The notes under the pieces were generated by a model. That model worked only from the letters and a program-made list of their open reading frames with translations, searched no databases and was not told the DNA's origin. A program made the translations under genes and the position numbers. From Chloroflexota bacterium (GTDB taxonomy: Bacteria; Chloroflexota; Limnocylindria; Limnocylindrales; CSP1-4): a DNA stretch of 16,570 nt. The first letter of the stretch is position 1. Every line of letters starts with the position of its first letter. The stretch spans positions 1-16,570 of the forward strand of contig JAJYGO010000376.1 of assembly GCA_021785115.1 (NCBI GenBank), in the 5' to 3' direction. Of this stretch, positions 1-7,366 are shown piece after piece.

Positions 1-759
1 TCCGGCCGCGTCCAGGACCGCGAAGACATCCCGGGTGGAGAGCCGCGCGGCCGGCACCACGAGGAGCACGCCGAGCGGGCCGCCGGCGGGTGCCGGCAAT
101 CGCCGCAGGACCTCGCCGCGGCCGGTCACGTGGGCCCAGGTCCCGAGCGCGAAGAACGGGACGTCGGACCCCAGGGCGGCCGCCAGCTCCCGGCGCCGCC
201 GCGCTCCCGGGCGCAGCCCCCAGGCGGACGCGGCGAGGTCGAGCGCCGCGAGCGCGTCGCTGCTCCCGCCACCGAGCCCGGCGGCCACCGGGATCCGCTT
301 CCGGAGCCGGAACGCGAGCGGACCGCAGGCCGGGGCCCGACCGGCACGGGGTGCGGCCGGGGTGCCGGGCGGCACGGCCTCACCCGGCAGCGCATCCCGG
401 CGCAGCAGGGCCGCCGCCCGCAGCACCAGGTTGCCGCCGGTCTCCAGCCCGGGCGCGCCGTCGATCGCGAGGAGATCCTCGCCCGACGCGACGGCAACCG
501 GCCCCAGCGGCGAGACAGTCAGCTCGTCCGCGAGCGCGAGCGGCGCGAAGACCGAGCGCAGCTCGTGGAACCCGTCGGGCCGGCGGCCGACGACCTCGAG
601 CGCGAGGTTGATCTTGGCCGGCGCGTCCGCGCCCCACCTGCGAGGCGCCGCTGCGCGGCGGACGCCGCTCCCCGCCGTGGTCGACGTCGCCGCCCGGGGG
701 CGATGGCCGGGGAGCGAGGCGCCGTGCCCTGACGCGGGGCCACGCGCCGGGCCGCTCAC
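1..759 (-). CDS. ispE: 4-diphosphocytidyl-2-C-methyl-D-erythritol kinase (IspE), C-terminus cut by window edge
   Basis: IspE phosphorylates CDP-methylerythritol with ATP in the cytosolic MEP pathway of isoprenoid synthesis. The visible 253 residues have the GHMP-kinase layout: the catalytic-lysine segment PAKINLALEV (K49), the DGFHEL segment (about 62-67), and the glycine-rich ATP loop PVAAGLGGGSSDALAAL (157-173), followed by SDVPFF (198-203). The reading frame continues off the left edge, so the end of the C-terminal domain is not seen. The GTG at 759 is the only start codon in frame upstream of the lysine motif, and it overlaps the rsmA stop by 4 bases (GTGA), implying translational coupling. 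This start leaves about 39 extra Ala/Arg/Gly-rich residues before the usual beginning of the family. There is also a Pro/Ala-rich insertion at about 122-147, before the ATP loop. Confidence 0.95.
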   Translation of the reverse strand, partial: MSGPARGPASGHGASLPGHRPRAATSTTAGSGVRRAAAPRRWGADAPAKINLALEVVGRRPDGFHELRSVFAPLALADELTVSPLGPVAVASGEDLLAIDGAPGLETGGNLVLRAAALLRRDALPGEAVPPGTPAAPRAGRAPACGPLAFRLRKRIPVAAGLGGGSSDALAALDLAASAWGLRPGARRRRELAAALGSDVPFFALGTWAHVTGRGEVLRRLPAPAGGPLGVLLVVPAARLSTRDVFAVLDAAG

Positions 760-1682
760 GGCACGACCCCCGCCCGCCACCCCGCGCCGACCATCCCGAG
801 CGCCTCGGCGAGCGCCAGCCAGTCCTCCACCGACAGCGTCTGGGGACGCCGCTCCGGGGCGATCCCCGTCGCGCCCAGCGCCTCGTCGATGCGCGCCCGT
901 CCGACCGCCGGCAGCTGGCGGGAGAGCACGTTCCGCAGCATCTTGCGGCGCTCCCGGAAGCCGGCCTGCACCACTCGCCAGAGTGCCTCCTCCTCGTCCG
1001 GCGGGAGGCGTCGCGGCCGCGTCGCGCCCGCGAGCACCGCGGAATCCACCTCCGGCGGCGGCTCGAACGCGGCCGCCGCCACGTGCCGGATCACGCGCAC
1101 GTCGGCGTGGTACTGCACGAAGACGGAGAGGTAGCTGAGCCCGCCCGGCGGTGCGGCGATGCGCTCCGCCACCTCGCGCTGCAGCATCAATACCATCCGC
1201 TCGGGCCGCGGCTCCTCCCCCAGGACGTGGTGCATGACGGGGCTCGTGATGTGGTACGGCAGGTTGGCCACCAGGTCGTAGGGCGCGGCGACGAGGTCGG
1301 ACACCGGGACGTCCAGGGCGTCCGCCTCCACCAGCCGCAGCGAACCGGGGGCACCGGGATCTGCCCCGGCGGCCTCGATCGCGCCGGCGAAGCGCTCCCG
1401 AAGGTGGGCGGCCAGCCGCGGGTCCACCTCGACGGCGGTCACCGCCGCGCCGGCACGCAGCAGTTCCCCGGTGAGGATCCCGATCCCCGGCCCGATCTCG
1501 AGGACCGTGCGGCCGGGCGTCGGCGCGGCCGCGGCGACGATCGCCTCCAGCGTCGGCCCGTCCACCAGGTGGTTCTGGCCGAGCGAGTGCCGTGCCTCGA
1601 GGCCGTGACGACGCAGGTAGCGCCGGACGACCTCGGGGCCGAGGTGCATCGCGTCGAGCTCGTCCCCCCCGGCGCCGCTCAC
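756..1682 (-). CDS. rsmA: 16S rRNA (adenine1518/1519-N6)-dimethyltransferase RsmA (KsgA)
   Basis: RsmA dimethylates two adjacent adenines in the 3' hairpin of 16S rRNA with S-adenosylmethionine, late in small-subunit assembly. The protein shows SLGQNHLVD near the N-terminus, the SAM-binding motif VLEIGPGIGILT, the catalytic NLPYHITSPV motif, and the C-terminal-domain signatures FEPPPEVDSAV and FRERRKMLRNVLS. The GTG at 1682 overlaps the tsaD stop by 4 bases, like other junctions here, and gives 308 residues. An in-frame ATG at 1649 gives 297 residues and a more typical N-terminus; neither start has a clear Shine-Dalgarno sequence, so the start is unsettled. The next gene, ispE, also overlaps by 4 bases; rsmA-ispE pairing is common in bacteria. 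Confidence 0.95.
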   Translation of the reverse strand: MSGAGGDELDAMHLGPEVVRRYLRRHGLEARHSLGQNHLVDGPTLEAIVAAAAPTPGRTVLEIGPGIGILTGELLRAGAAVTAVEVDPRLAAHLRERFAGAIEAAGADPGAPGSLRLVEADALDVPVSDLVAAPYDLVANLPYHITSPVMHHVLGEEPRPERMVLMLQREVAERIAAPPGGLSYLSVFVQYHADVRVIRHVAAAAFEPPPEVDSAVLAGATRPRRLPPDEEEALWRVVQAGFRERRKMLRNVLSRQLPAVGRARIDEALGATGIAPERRPQTLSVEDWLALAEALGMVGAGWRAGVVP

Positions 1683-2728
1683 GAGACCAGCGGCAGGGAC
1701 GGCCTGGCGTCCAGGTCCAGCGACGCGCGCGTCCCGGCGCGCGCCCGGAAGAAGCCGGCGGCCCCGATCATGGCGGCGTTGTCGGTGCAGAGTGCCGGCC
1801 GCGGGACGATCAGGGGGATGCCGAGCGCGGCCGCACGTTCCGCCACCCGGTCGCGGAGGACCGCGTTGGCGGCCACGCCGCCCCCGAGCACGATCGCGCG
1901 GGCACGGCTCCGTTCCGCCGCCAGCCCCGTCTTGGTGGCCAGGACGTCGACCACCGACTCCTGGAAGCCGTAGGCGAGCTCCGCCACTGCTTCGACGTCC
2001 AGTGCCTTCCCGCCCCCGCGGGCCTCGATGGCGCGGCGGGCCGCGGTCTTGAGGCCGCTGAAGCTGAAGTCGTAGGACTCGCCCATCCACGCCCGCGGGA
2101 ACTCGACGTCGCGCCGCCGGGCGCCCGCGGCGGCCTTCATGATCGCCGGCCCGCCGGGATAGGGCAGCCCGAGGAGCCGCCCCACCTTGTCGAACGCTTC
2201 GCCGGCGGCGTCGTCGACCGTCTGCCCCAGGAACCGGTACTGGAGGTGGTCCTGCATCTCCACGAGGAAGGTGTGGCCGCCGCTCACGACCAGGGCGACG
2301 AGCGGGAACGGCGGAGCCGGTCGTTCCGGCGCGTCCCGGTCCAGCAGCCACGCCGCGTAGATGTGCCCCTCGAGGTGGTTCACCGGGACGAGCGGGCGTC
2401 CGTGCACGTAGGCGAGCGTCTTGGCGAAGTTGATCCCCACCAGCAGGGACCCGGCGAGGCCTGGGCCGTTGGTGACCGCGACCGCCTCGATGGTGGACCA
2501 GTCGTCGATGCCGGCGGCGGACCGCGCCTCCTCGAAGACGGGGACGATCCAGCGCAGGTGCGCGCGGGCCGCGACCTCCGGCACGATCCCGCCGGTGGAC
2601 GCGTGCATCGCGACCTGGCTGGCGACCACGCTGGCGCGGATCAGCCGGCCCTGCTCGACCACCGCCACGGCGGTCTCGTCGCACGAGGTCTCCACCGCCA
2701 GGATGAGCCCCGCTCCCTCGGTCGACAT
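1679..2728 (-). CDS. tsaD: tRNA N6-adenosine threonylcarbamoyltransferase TsaD
   Basis: TsaD transfers the threonylcarbamoyl group from threonylcarbamoyl-AMP to A37 of ANN-decoding tRNAs, working with TsaB and TsaE. The 349 residues match the family's usual length. An ASKHA phosphate loop lies at the start (ILAVETSCDETAVAVV, 9-24). The metal-binding histidines are in NHLEGH (H118 and H122) and the third metal ligand is D316 in CTDNAAMIG. SGGHTFL, GEAFDKVGRLLGLPYPGG and LGGGVAANAVLR are further family motifs. The ATG at 2728 shares one base with the rimI stop (TGATG), supporting this start. It sits in the run tsaE-tsaB-rimI-tsaD, the classic bacterial t6A neighbourhood; tsaC is not in the window. 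Confidence 0.97.
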   Translation of the reverse strand: MSTEGAGLILAVETSCDETAVAVVEQGRLIRASVVASQVAMHASTGGIVPEVAARAHLRWIVPVFEEARSAAGIDDWSTIEAVAVTNGPGLAGSLLVGINFAKTLAYVHGRPLVPVNHLEGHIYAAWLLDRDAPERPAPPFPLVALVVSGGHTFLVEMQDHLQYRFLGQTVDDAAGEAFDKVGRLLGLPYPGGPAIMKAAAGARRRDVEFPRAWMGESYDFSFSGLKTAARRAIEARGGGKALDVEAVAELAYGFQESVVDVLATKTGLAAERSRARAIVLGGGVAANAVLRDRVAERAAALGIPLIVPRPALCTDNAAMIGAAGFFRARAGTRASLDLDARPSLPLVS

Positions 2729-3348
2729 CACGCGCCGCCCCCCGCCATCCGGTCGTCGTCTGCCCATGCCGGACCTCCGGCCGCGTCGACGCCGCCGATC
2801 AGCATCTCGTCTCCCCCGTCCGCCGCGTCGGAGGCCGGGTCGCCGGTCCGCGCGCGCAGGTCGGCCGCCAGGCGCTGCAGCCGGACGCGCATGTCGCGGG
2901 AGCGCAGCTCTGCGGTGGTCATGATCAGCGCGTCCTCGTTGTTGTCCGTGTAGTAGCGGGGCCGCACACCCACGGGCCGGAAACCGTACTTCTCGTACAG
3001 GCGCCGGGCCGGCATGTTCGAGACGCGCACCTCCAGGGTGGCCACCGACGCGCCCACCGTCTCGGCGATGCGGAGCAGCTCCAGGAGCATGTGCTGGCCC
3101 ACGCCCTGCTGGCGGTATTCCGGCGCGACGGCAAAGGTGGTGACGTGCGCCTCGTCGACCATCTGCCACAGGCCGGCATAGCCCACGATCCGCTCCCCGT
3201 CGCGCGCCACCAGGTATCGCGCCAGCCGGTTGCCCTCGAGCTCCTGCCGGAAGGCGTAGGACGGCCACGGCGCCGTGAAGCTGGCCCGCTCGATCTCGTG
3301 GACGGCGGGGATGTCCTCGACCCGCATCGGCTCGACGGTGACCCTCAC
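2728..3348 (-). CDS. rimI: ribosomal-protein-alanine N-acetyltransferase RimI (GNAT family)
   Basis: RimI acetylates the N-terminal amine of ribosomal protein S18 in well-studied bacteria, using acetyl-CoA. The GNAT core covers roughly residues 1-148: FTAPWPSYAFRQEL near the start, VTTFAVAPEYRQQGVGQHML with the acetyl-CoA loop RQQGVG (79-84), and NMPARRLYEKYGFRPVGVRP (111-130) with the tyrosines that follow, all typical of RimI. The GTG at 3348 overlaps the tsaB stop by 4 bases. An in-frame ATG seven codons later is an alternative. At 206 residues the protein is about 50 longer than usual; the extra C-terminus (about 149-206) begins with an Arg-rich helix-like stretch and ends in an acidic, Gly/Ala-rich tail. 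Its place between tsaB and tsaD is the standard one. Confidence 0.92.
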   Translation of the reverse strand: MRVTVEPMRVEDIPAVHEIERASFTAPWPSYAFRQELEGNRLARYLVARDGERIVGYAGLWQMVDEAHVTTFAVAPEYRQQGVGQHMLLELLRIAETVGASVATLEVRVSNMPARRLYEKYGFRPVGVRPRYYTDNNEDALIMTTAELRSRDMRVRLQRLAADLRARTGDPASDAADGGDEMLIGGVDAAGGPAWADDDRMAGGGA

Positions 3349-4079
3349 CGGAGGTCTCGCGACCACTCGATCCTCCCGACCTGCTCGGTGATGCCGCGCG
3401 GCAGCGTGACGTAGGCCGGCACGAGCTCGGCCACGTCGACCGCCCGGCCCGCGTCCAGGGCAAGGCGCCCGAGGGAGAGGAGCGCCGCCCCCAGGGCGTG
3501 CTGGGCCCGGAGGCCACGGGCCGTCGCTTCCGCACCGATCGCCGGCCCTGGCGCGAGGTCCACGGCCACCAGCCAGGCGCTCGCCACCCGCGGGTCGAGG
3601 GGCTCGCCGCCGGGCACCAGCTCGGGCTCGCCCGCGGCACCCGGCAGCGCGGCGGCGTCGGCGGGCAGCCGGTAGCGCGCGAGGTACCGGTCGTGCGGCC
3701 CCGCGGGCAGCACCACCGCCACGTCGCGCGGATCCCCGGGTTCGCGGGCGGCCACCGCCAGGCCGGCCGTCGAGGGGATCCCCGCGATCGGGATCCGGAG
3801 GCCGTAGGCCAGGCCCTTGGCCGTGGCAAGGCCGACGCGCAGCCCGGTGAAGGCGCCGGGCCCCGTGCCGCCCACGATCCCGCCCAGGTCGCCGAGGCGG
3901 ACCCCGGCCTCGCGGAGCAGCTCGTCGACGACCGCGAGCAGCTCCTCGCCGTGCCGGTATCCCGCCACCCACGAGCGCGCCGCGAGCGGAGCGCCGGCTC
4001 CGTCGCCGATCGCCACCGCGGCACGCCGCGTGGCGGTGTCGATGGCGAGGAGCAGGCCGTCCCCGCGTGCGCCGCTCAT
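3345..4079 (-). CDS. tsaB: tRNA threonylcarbamoyladenosine biosynthesis protein TsaB
   Basis: TsaB is the inactive paralogue of TsaD that forms the TsaB-TsaD dimer and recruits TsaE during t6A synthesis. The 244 residues start with the ASKHA-like segment LLLAIDTATRRAAVAI (9-24) and carry the strongly conserved GGTGPGAFTGLRVGLATAKG (70-89), followed by PIAGIPST. The C-terminal half is weakly conserved, as is usual for TsaB. It lacks the metal-binding HxxxH that distinguishes TsaD. The ATG at 4079 overlaps the tsaE stop by 4 bases (ATGA). The reading frame is open further upstream into tsaE, but the domain starts here. Confidence 0.95.
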   Translation of the reverse strand: MSGARGDGLLLAIDTATRRAAVAIGDGAGAPLAARSWVAGYRHGEELLAVVDELLREAGVRLGDLGGIVGGTGPGAFTGLRVGLATAKGLAYGLRIPIAGIPSTAGLAVAAREPGDPRDVAVVLPAGPHDRYLARYRLPADAAALPGAAGEPELVPGGEPLDPRVASAWLVAVDLAPGPAIGAEATARGLRAQHALGAALLSLGRLALDAGRAVDVAELVPAYVTLPRGITEQVGRIEWSRDLR

Positions 4080-4612
4080 TCCTCGGTCTCCCCCGTCACC
4101 GTCGCCTCTTCCTCCGCCTCGGTTCGCCACGTGCGCGCCGCGGCCAGGTACCGGTCCCCGCGTCGGGTGCGCGCCCGCAGGTCCAGTTGCCGGACCTCGT
4201 CGCCGGCCCCCTCGAAGTGCACCTCGAGGTCCGCCCCGCCCACCGGGCCGTCCAGCCGCTCGGCCCACTCGATGATCGTCACGCCCCCCTGCTGGCGCTC
4301 GTCCAGCAGTCCGCCGGCCAGCACGTCGGCTGCGCCACCCAGGCGGTAGAGGTCCAGGTGGAAGAGCGGCAGGCGGCCCAGGTACTCCGCCATCAGCGTG
4401 AAACTCGGGCTGTTCACCACCGCCGTCACGCCGAGTCCCTGCGCGAACCCCTTGGCGAACTGCGTCTTGCCCGCCCCGAGCTCGCCCCGGAGCGCGATGA
4501 CGTCGCCCGCGACGGCGACGGCCGCCAGGTGCGCGGCGAAGCGGCGTGTCTCCGCCGCGGACGCGCTGGAGACCCGCACGGGCGTGCCGCCGGTCGAGCG
4601 CCGCTCAGCCAT
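4076..4612 (-). CDS. tsaE: tRNA threonylcarbamoyladenosine biosynthesis ATPase TsaE
   Basis: TsaE is the P-loop ATPase that binds TsaB-TsaD and is needed for cycles of t6A synthesis. The 178 residues contain a Walker A loop, RGELGAGKTQFAKG (42-55), SPSFTLMAEY (68-77), the Walker-B-like LFHLDLYRL (83-91) and VTIIEWAERL (111-120), in the family order. The last 20 residues are acidic, Thr/Glu-rich and probably disordered. The ATG at 4612 overlaps the end of the preceding 343-residue gene by 8 bases, and its own stop overlaps the tsaB start by 4 bases, so translation of the three is probably coupled. Confidence 0.95.
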   Translation of the reverse strand: MAERRSTGGTPVRVSSASAAETRRFAAHLAAVAVAGDVIALRGELGAGKTQFAKGFAQGLGVTAVVNSPSFTLMAEYLGRLPLFHLDLYRLGGAADVLAGGLLDERQQGGVTIIEWAERLDGPVGGADLEVHFEGAGDEVRQLDLRARTRRGDRYLAAARTWRTEAEEEATVTGETEE

Positions 4613-5636
4613 CGCGTTCCAGGTCCGCCAGCGGCACGTCGATCAGCTCCGCCACGCCCGGCAGCGCCACCGGGTCCAGCTCGACCAGGGCGCATTCCTG
4701 GTGGACGCCGGCCGCGCGCCGCCGTCGCGCCAGCAGGCGGACGAAGCGGCCGGTCCGGCCGAGCAGCGGCCCGGCGGTGACGCGGACCCGCGCCGGGTCC
4801 GCCACCGGCATCCCGGCCCCCGGCTCCAGCAGGATCAGCGGCGGAGTGATCCCCAGTCCCACCTCCTGGCCGGCGGCGCCCACCAGCGCGTCCCAGGTCC
4901 AGCGCGGGACGGGTCGTTTGCCGTACCCGTCGAGCACCACGAGCGCGAAGGAGGGGCTTGCGTGGACGGAGGCGTCCTGGCGTTCGATCGACGCGCGCAG
5001 CGCCACGACGTCGCCCCCGATGACGCCCCCCACGATCATCCCGCGCACCCCCATCGCGCGGGCCCGGGTGAGGCCCTCGATGTCCACCCGCGACCCGGCG
5101 ACCAGGACGGCCCCGGCGTGGCGCACGTCGATCTGGTTGGCGTGCAGCTCGGCGTCCGGGCCGTCGACCGCCACCACCAGGGTGCCGTGGGACGGCTCGC
5201 CCACCGCCAGCGCGGCGGGCAGGGCCGGTCCCTCCGCGTGCACCACCAGCGCGCAGGGGTCGATCGACCGCACCGTCCCCGTGACCGGTGACGCGACGAC
5301 CGCGTGGTGGCGGGCCACGACGGCCCGCAGGCGGCCGGACGGCGTCGCGTACAGCACCTCGCCGGCACCCTCGTAGCGCAGCGCCCGACGACCAGATCCG
5401 CCCAGCTCGGCCCCCTCCACGAACCGCGTCCCGGGCGCAGGCACCGAGCGCGCCCGCAGCGGCTGTTCCGCCACCTGTGGGTGTCGCTGGCGGCGCAGCA
5501 GCGGATCGCCGACCGACACGCGGTCGCCGGGGACCACCAGCGGCTCGTCCCCGGGACGGAGGCCGATGGTGACGAGCGGCGCGGTGATCGGCGGGGACCG
5601 GCGTGGGACCCGCGAGAGTCCGGCGGGCTCGGTCAC
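4605..5636 (-). CDS. uncharacterised 343-residue protein with barrel-like segments and KOW-like C-terminus
   Basis: I cannot assign a function. Three regions can be seen. Residues 20-48 and 90-126 are short beta-rich stretches (PGDEPLVVPGDRVSVGDPLL; HHAVVASPVTGTVRSID) resembling the barrel-sandwich folds seen in RnfC-like and biotinyl-like domains. Residues 150-240 form an alternating hydrophobic/glycine region with DIEGLTRARAMGVRGMIVGG. Residues 283-342 look like a KOW element, VRVTAGPLLGRTGRFVRL, ending in VPLADLERDG. No signal peptide or membrane segment is evident. The GTG at 5636 overlaps the GlmL-like stop by 4 bases; an ATG at 5669 would lengthen the protein by 11 residues and overlap by 37 bases. 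Coupling to the GlmL-like gene upstream and tsaE downstream suggests co-production. Domain assignments are by eye and weak. Confidence 0.85.
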   Translation of the reverse strand: MTEPAGLSRVPRRSPPITAPLVTIGLRPGDEPLVVPGDRVSVGDPLLRRQRHPQVAEQPLRARSVPAPGTRFVEGAELGGSGRRALRYEGAGEVLYATPSGRLRAVVARHHAVVASPVTGTVRSIDPCALVVHAEGPALPAALAVGEPSHGTLVVAVDGPDAELHANQIDVRHAGAVLVAGSRVDIEGLTRARAMGVRGMIVGGVIGGDVVALRASIERQDASVHASPSFALVVLDGYGKRPVPRWTWDALVGAAGQEVGLGITPPLILLEPGAGMPVADPARVRVTAGPLLGRTGRFVRLLARRRRAAGVHQECALVELDPVALPGVAELIDVPLADLERDG

Positions 5637-7249
5637 GGCTCGGCGGTCGTCCAGAAGGGTCGTTGCCATGTGTCCAGGAACTCCCGCCGGCGCTCCGGGC
5701 GATCGGGCAGACGGAGGGGCATGTCGCGCGTGTCCACCAGCAGGCCCCCGAGACCACCGGTCACCCGGAAGAGGGCGCGCCGCGCACGCACGCCCACGAA
5801 CAGGTCGTCCGGTGATTCCAGCTCGGCGGCGGCACTCAGGCCGGGCGGCAGGTCCACGACCTGCACCGCGCCCGGCGTGAGGGGCAGCGACGTGCTCGCG
5901 CCGTCCGCCGTCACGCGCAGGGTTCCCCGGTGCCCGGCGCGCAGCCCGGGCGCGACCACGACGCTCCCGAGAGGCAGGAGGATGTCGTCCGCGAGATCCG
6001 CCAGCATCCGGCGTCGGTCGGGCTCCGATTCGATGGTGCCGAGCGGCGCGAGGACCCGGGCATGGTCGAGGGCGAGCGCCATCGCGCCGGGCCGGCGGAG
6101 GATATCGACGATCGCCAGGGCCACGGCCGGCGCGGGTGGCACGGCGAACGCGCCGCCGCTCACGACCACGAGGTCCGGAGCGGTCAGGGGGACCGGATCG
6201 GCCAGCCGGTCGGCGCCGCGCGCGTCGTGGTGCCGTTCGCGGGCAGGATCGTGCCAGGCGGCGTCGAGCCGCTCGAGGGAGGCCCGCGCGGCGGCAAGCC
6301 GCAGGCGCGCGCCGTCGCCGGCCGCGTCGCGCCAGGGCGCGACCCGCAGGTTCCGCAGCCGGTCCCGGATCGCGAACGCGTCGTCCGCGAGGGGTGACCA
6401 GCGCGCGATCGCGTCGAGGAACCGCTGGTCGTCCACCGCCTCCGGGGGCACCAGGGCAGCATCCGCGCGCACGAGCCGCCGCATGACACCGTCCGGACCG
6501 GCCATCACGCGCGTCCCCGCGTCCAGCCCGACGTCCACGCCCTCCACGCGAAGGTCCAGCACCGCCGCGAGCGAGGCGATCGAGCGGACGAAGGCATCGC
6601 GGCCGTCGTTCGACCACCCGTCCCGCCGTCGACCGACCAGTTCCCGGGCGGCCGGCACGGCGTCGCCCGCCCCGTGGGTCCGGCGCACCCGCTCCGCCGG
6701 CAGGTCGGGCCGGCCCGACCCGCCACGTCCGGCCACCAGCACGGGCAGGTCGTCGCGCAGGCCGGCGGTCGCTCCGACCAGGGCCAGCACGTCGAGCAGG
6801 GCCTCGTGCTCGTGCCCACCCAGCCCGTCAGGTGCGGCCACGGCCACCAGGTCCAGGCCCGGATCGCGGAGCGCGATGGCCGCCTCGAGGGCCCCCGCGC
6901 GCTCCGGCGTGATGCCCGTCCCGACGTTCCATCCGTCCGCCGCGAAGGCGCGTGCCAGCGCGTCCGTGCTCCGGTCCGACGGCCCGGCGATCACCACGCG
7001 GGGCGGAGGCCAGGTCCGGCTCTCCACCCGCGTCCAGTCGGGCCACCCGGCTGGATCCGGGAGTGCCTCGGGGCGCGCGGCGTGGACCTGGTCCACCAGG
7101 CCCCGGAGCAGCACGTCGCCCGGGATGCCCACCGGAGCCGCGTCGGCGGCCAGCAGGCGCCAGCGCCCGTCCACGCGGGCGATCAGCGCGGCCGCCAGCG
7201 TGGCGGAACCGGCGTCGAGGGTGAAGAAGGCGTGGGGCTCGGACGTCAC
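5633..7249 (-). CDS. divergent GlmL/MutL-like protein (actin-like ATPase fold)
   Basis: GlmL/MutL proteins accompany adenosylcobalamin-dependent mutases such as glutamate mutase and are thought to be actin-fold ATPases acting as chaperones. In these 538 residues, the first phosphate loop is FTLDAGSATLAAALIARVDG (9-28). VVVSGGAFAVPPAP (361-374) and ALALDHARVLAPLGTI (391-406) match the C-terminal part of the family, as does LLPLGSVVVAPG (424-435). A possible second phosphate loop is GLDAGTRVMAG (241-251). The family's usual Thr-rich DCGSTTTK is replaced by DAGSATLA, so ATP hydrolysis is uncertain. No mutase subunit is encoded in the window. The GTG at 7249 follows an in-frame TAG by three codons, which fixes the longest start; AGGA lies 7 bases upstream. 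Family placement is from memory of motifs. Confidence 0.85.
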   Translation of the reverse strand: MTSEPHAFFTLDAGSATLAAALIARVDGRWRLLAADAAPVGIPGDVLLRGLVDQVHAARPEALPDPAGWPDWTRVESRTWPPPRVVIAGPSDRSTDALARAFAADGWNVGTGITPERAGALEAAIALRDPGLDLVAVAAPDGLGGHEHEALLDVLALVGATAGLRDDLPVLVAGRGGSGRPDLPAERVRRTHGAGDAVPAARELVGRRRDGWSNDGRDAFVRSIASLAAVLDLRVEGVDVGLDAGTRVMAGPDGVMRRLVRADAALVPPEAVDDQRFLDAIARWSPLADDAFAIRDRLRNLRVAPWRDAAGDGARLRLAAARASLERLDAAWHDPARERHHDARGADRLADPVPLTAPDLVVVSGGAFAVPPAPAVALAIVDILRRPGAMALALDHARVLAPLGTIESEPDRRRMLADLADDILLPLGSVVVAPGLRAGHRGTLRVTADGASTSLPLTPGAVQVVDLPPGLSAAAELESPDDLFVGVRARRALFRVTGGLGGLLVDTRDMPLRLPDRPERRREFLDTWQRPFWTTAEP

Positions 7250-7255
7250 GTCGAA

Positions 7256-7261
7256 ATCCTA
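7256..7261 (-). promoter_or_regulatory. candidate -10 element TAGGAT (or Shine-Dalgarno AGGA) for the GlmL-like gene
   Basis: TAGGAT fits the TANNNT -10 pattern and lies 6 bases before the GTG at 7249, the spacing expected for a leaderless transcript that begins at the start codon. The same bases contain AGGA, which at 7 bases from the GTG could instead be a ribosome binding site on a longer transcript. No convincing -35 hexamer is visible. Confidence 0.35.
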
Positions 7262-7283
7262 CCCGGCCGCGAGGGCAGGCGTC

Positions 7284-7300
7284 CGCGGCGGGCCGCCGCG
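7284..7300. other. 7-bp inverted repeat with 3-base loop
   Basis: CGCGGCG and its exact reverse complement CGCCGCG flank the loop GGC. This is a stable GC stem in the untranslated region before the GlmL-like gene, with no following T-run. Confidence 0.35.
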
Positions 7301-7319
7301 CCCGCAGGTCGGGTCATTC

Positions 7320-7339
7320 GCGGCGGAGCGGGCCGCCGC
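7320..7339. other. 7-bp inverted repeat with 6-base loop
   Basis: GCGGCGG and CCGCCGC are exact reverse complements separated by six bases. It lies about 27 bases after the stop of the 97-residue gene, where a transcription end might be expected, but has no T-tract. Confidence 0.35.
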
Positions 7340-7366
7340 CCTGTGGTCGGCCGGCCGGGGGCCGCG

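Larger units (their letters stand above)
7250..7366 (-). promoter_or_regulatory. only sizeable intergenic gap: two GC hairpins and a candidate promoter
   Basis: These 117 bases are the longest non-coding stretch in the window. Read on the minus strand they hold a perfect 7-base-pair stem with a 6-base loop (7320-7339), a perfect 7-base-pair stem with a 3-base loop (7284-7300), and then TAGGAT just before the GlmL-like start. Neither hairpin is followed by a T-run, so neither is a standard intrinsic terminator. Leader, attenuator or chance GC pairing are all possible. Confidence 0.4.

Noticed and set aside
756..2684. A 642-residue minus-strand frame that would fuse an extra N-terminal half to RsmA
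   Set aside because: The upstream half is the shifted frame of tsaD, which has all its motifs in another frame. RsmA proper starts at 1682 or 1649.
4605..5669. ATG at 5669 as start of the 343-residue gene
   Set aside because: It would overlap the preceding gene by 37 bases, while the in-frame GTG at 5636 makes the 4-base overlap seen at eight other junctions. It remains possible.
7284..7339. Intrinsic terminator between the 97-residue gene and the GlmL-like gene
   Set aside because: Stems are present but no T-run follows on the minus strand, so a standard terminator is not supported.
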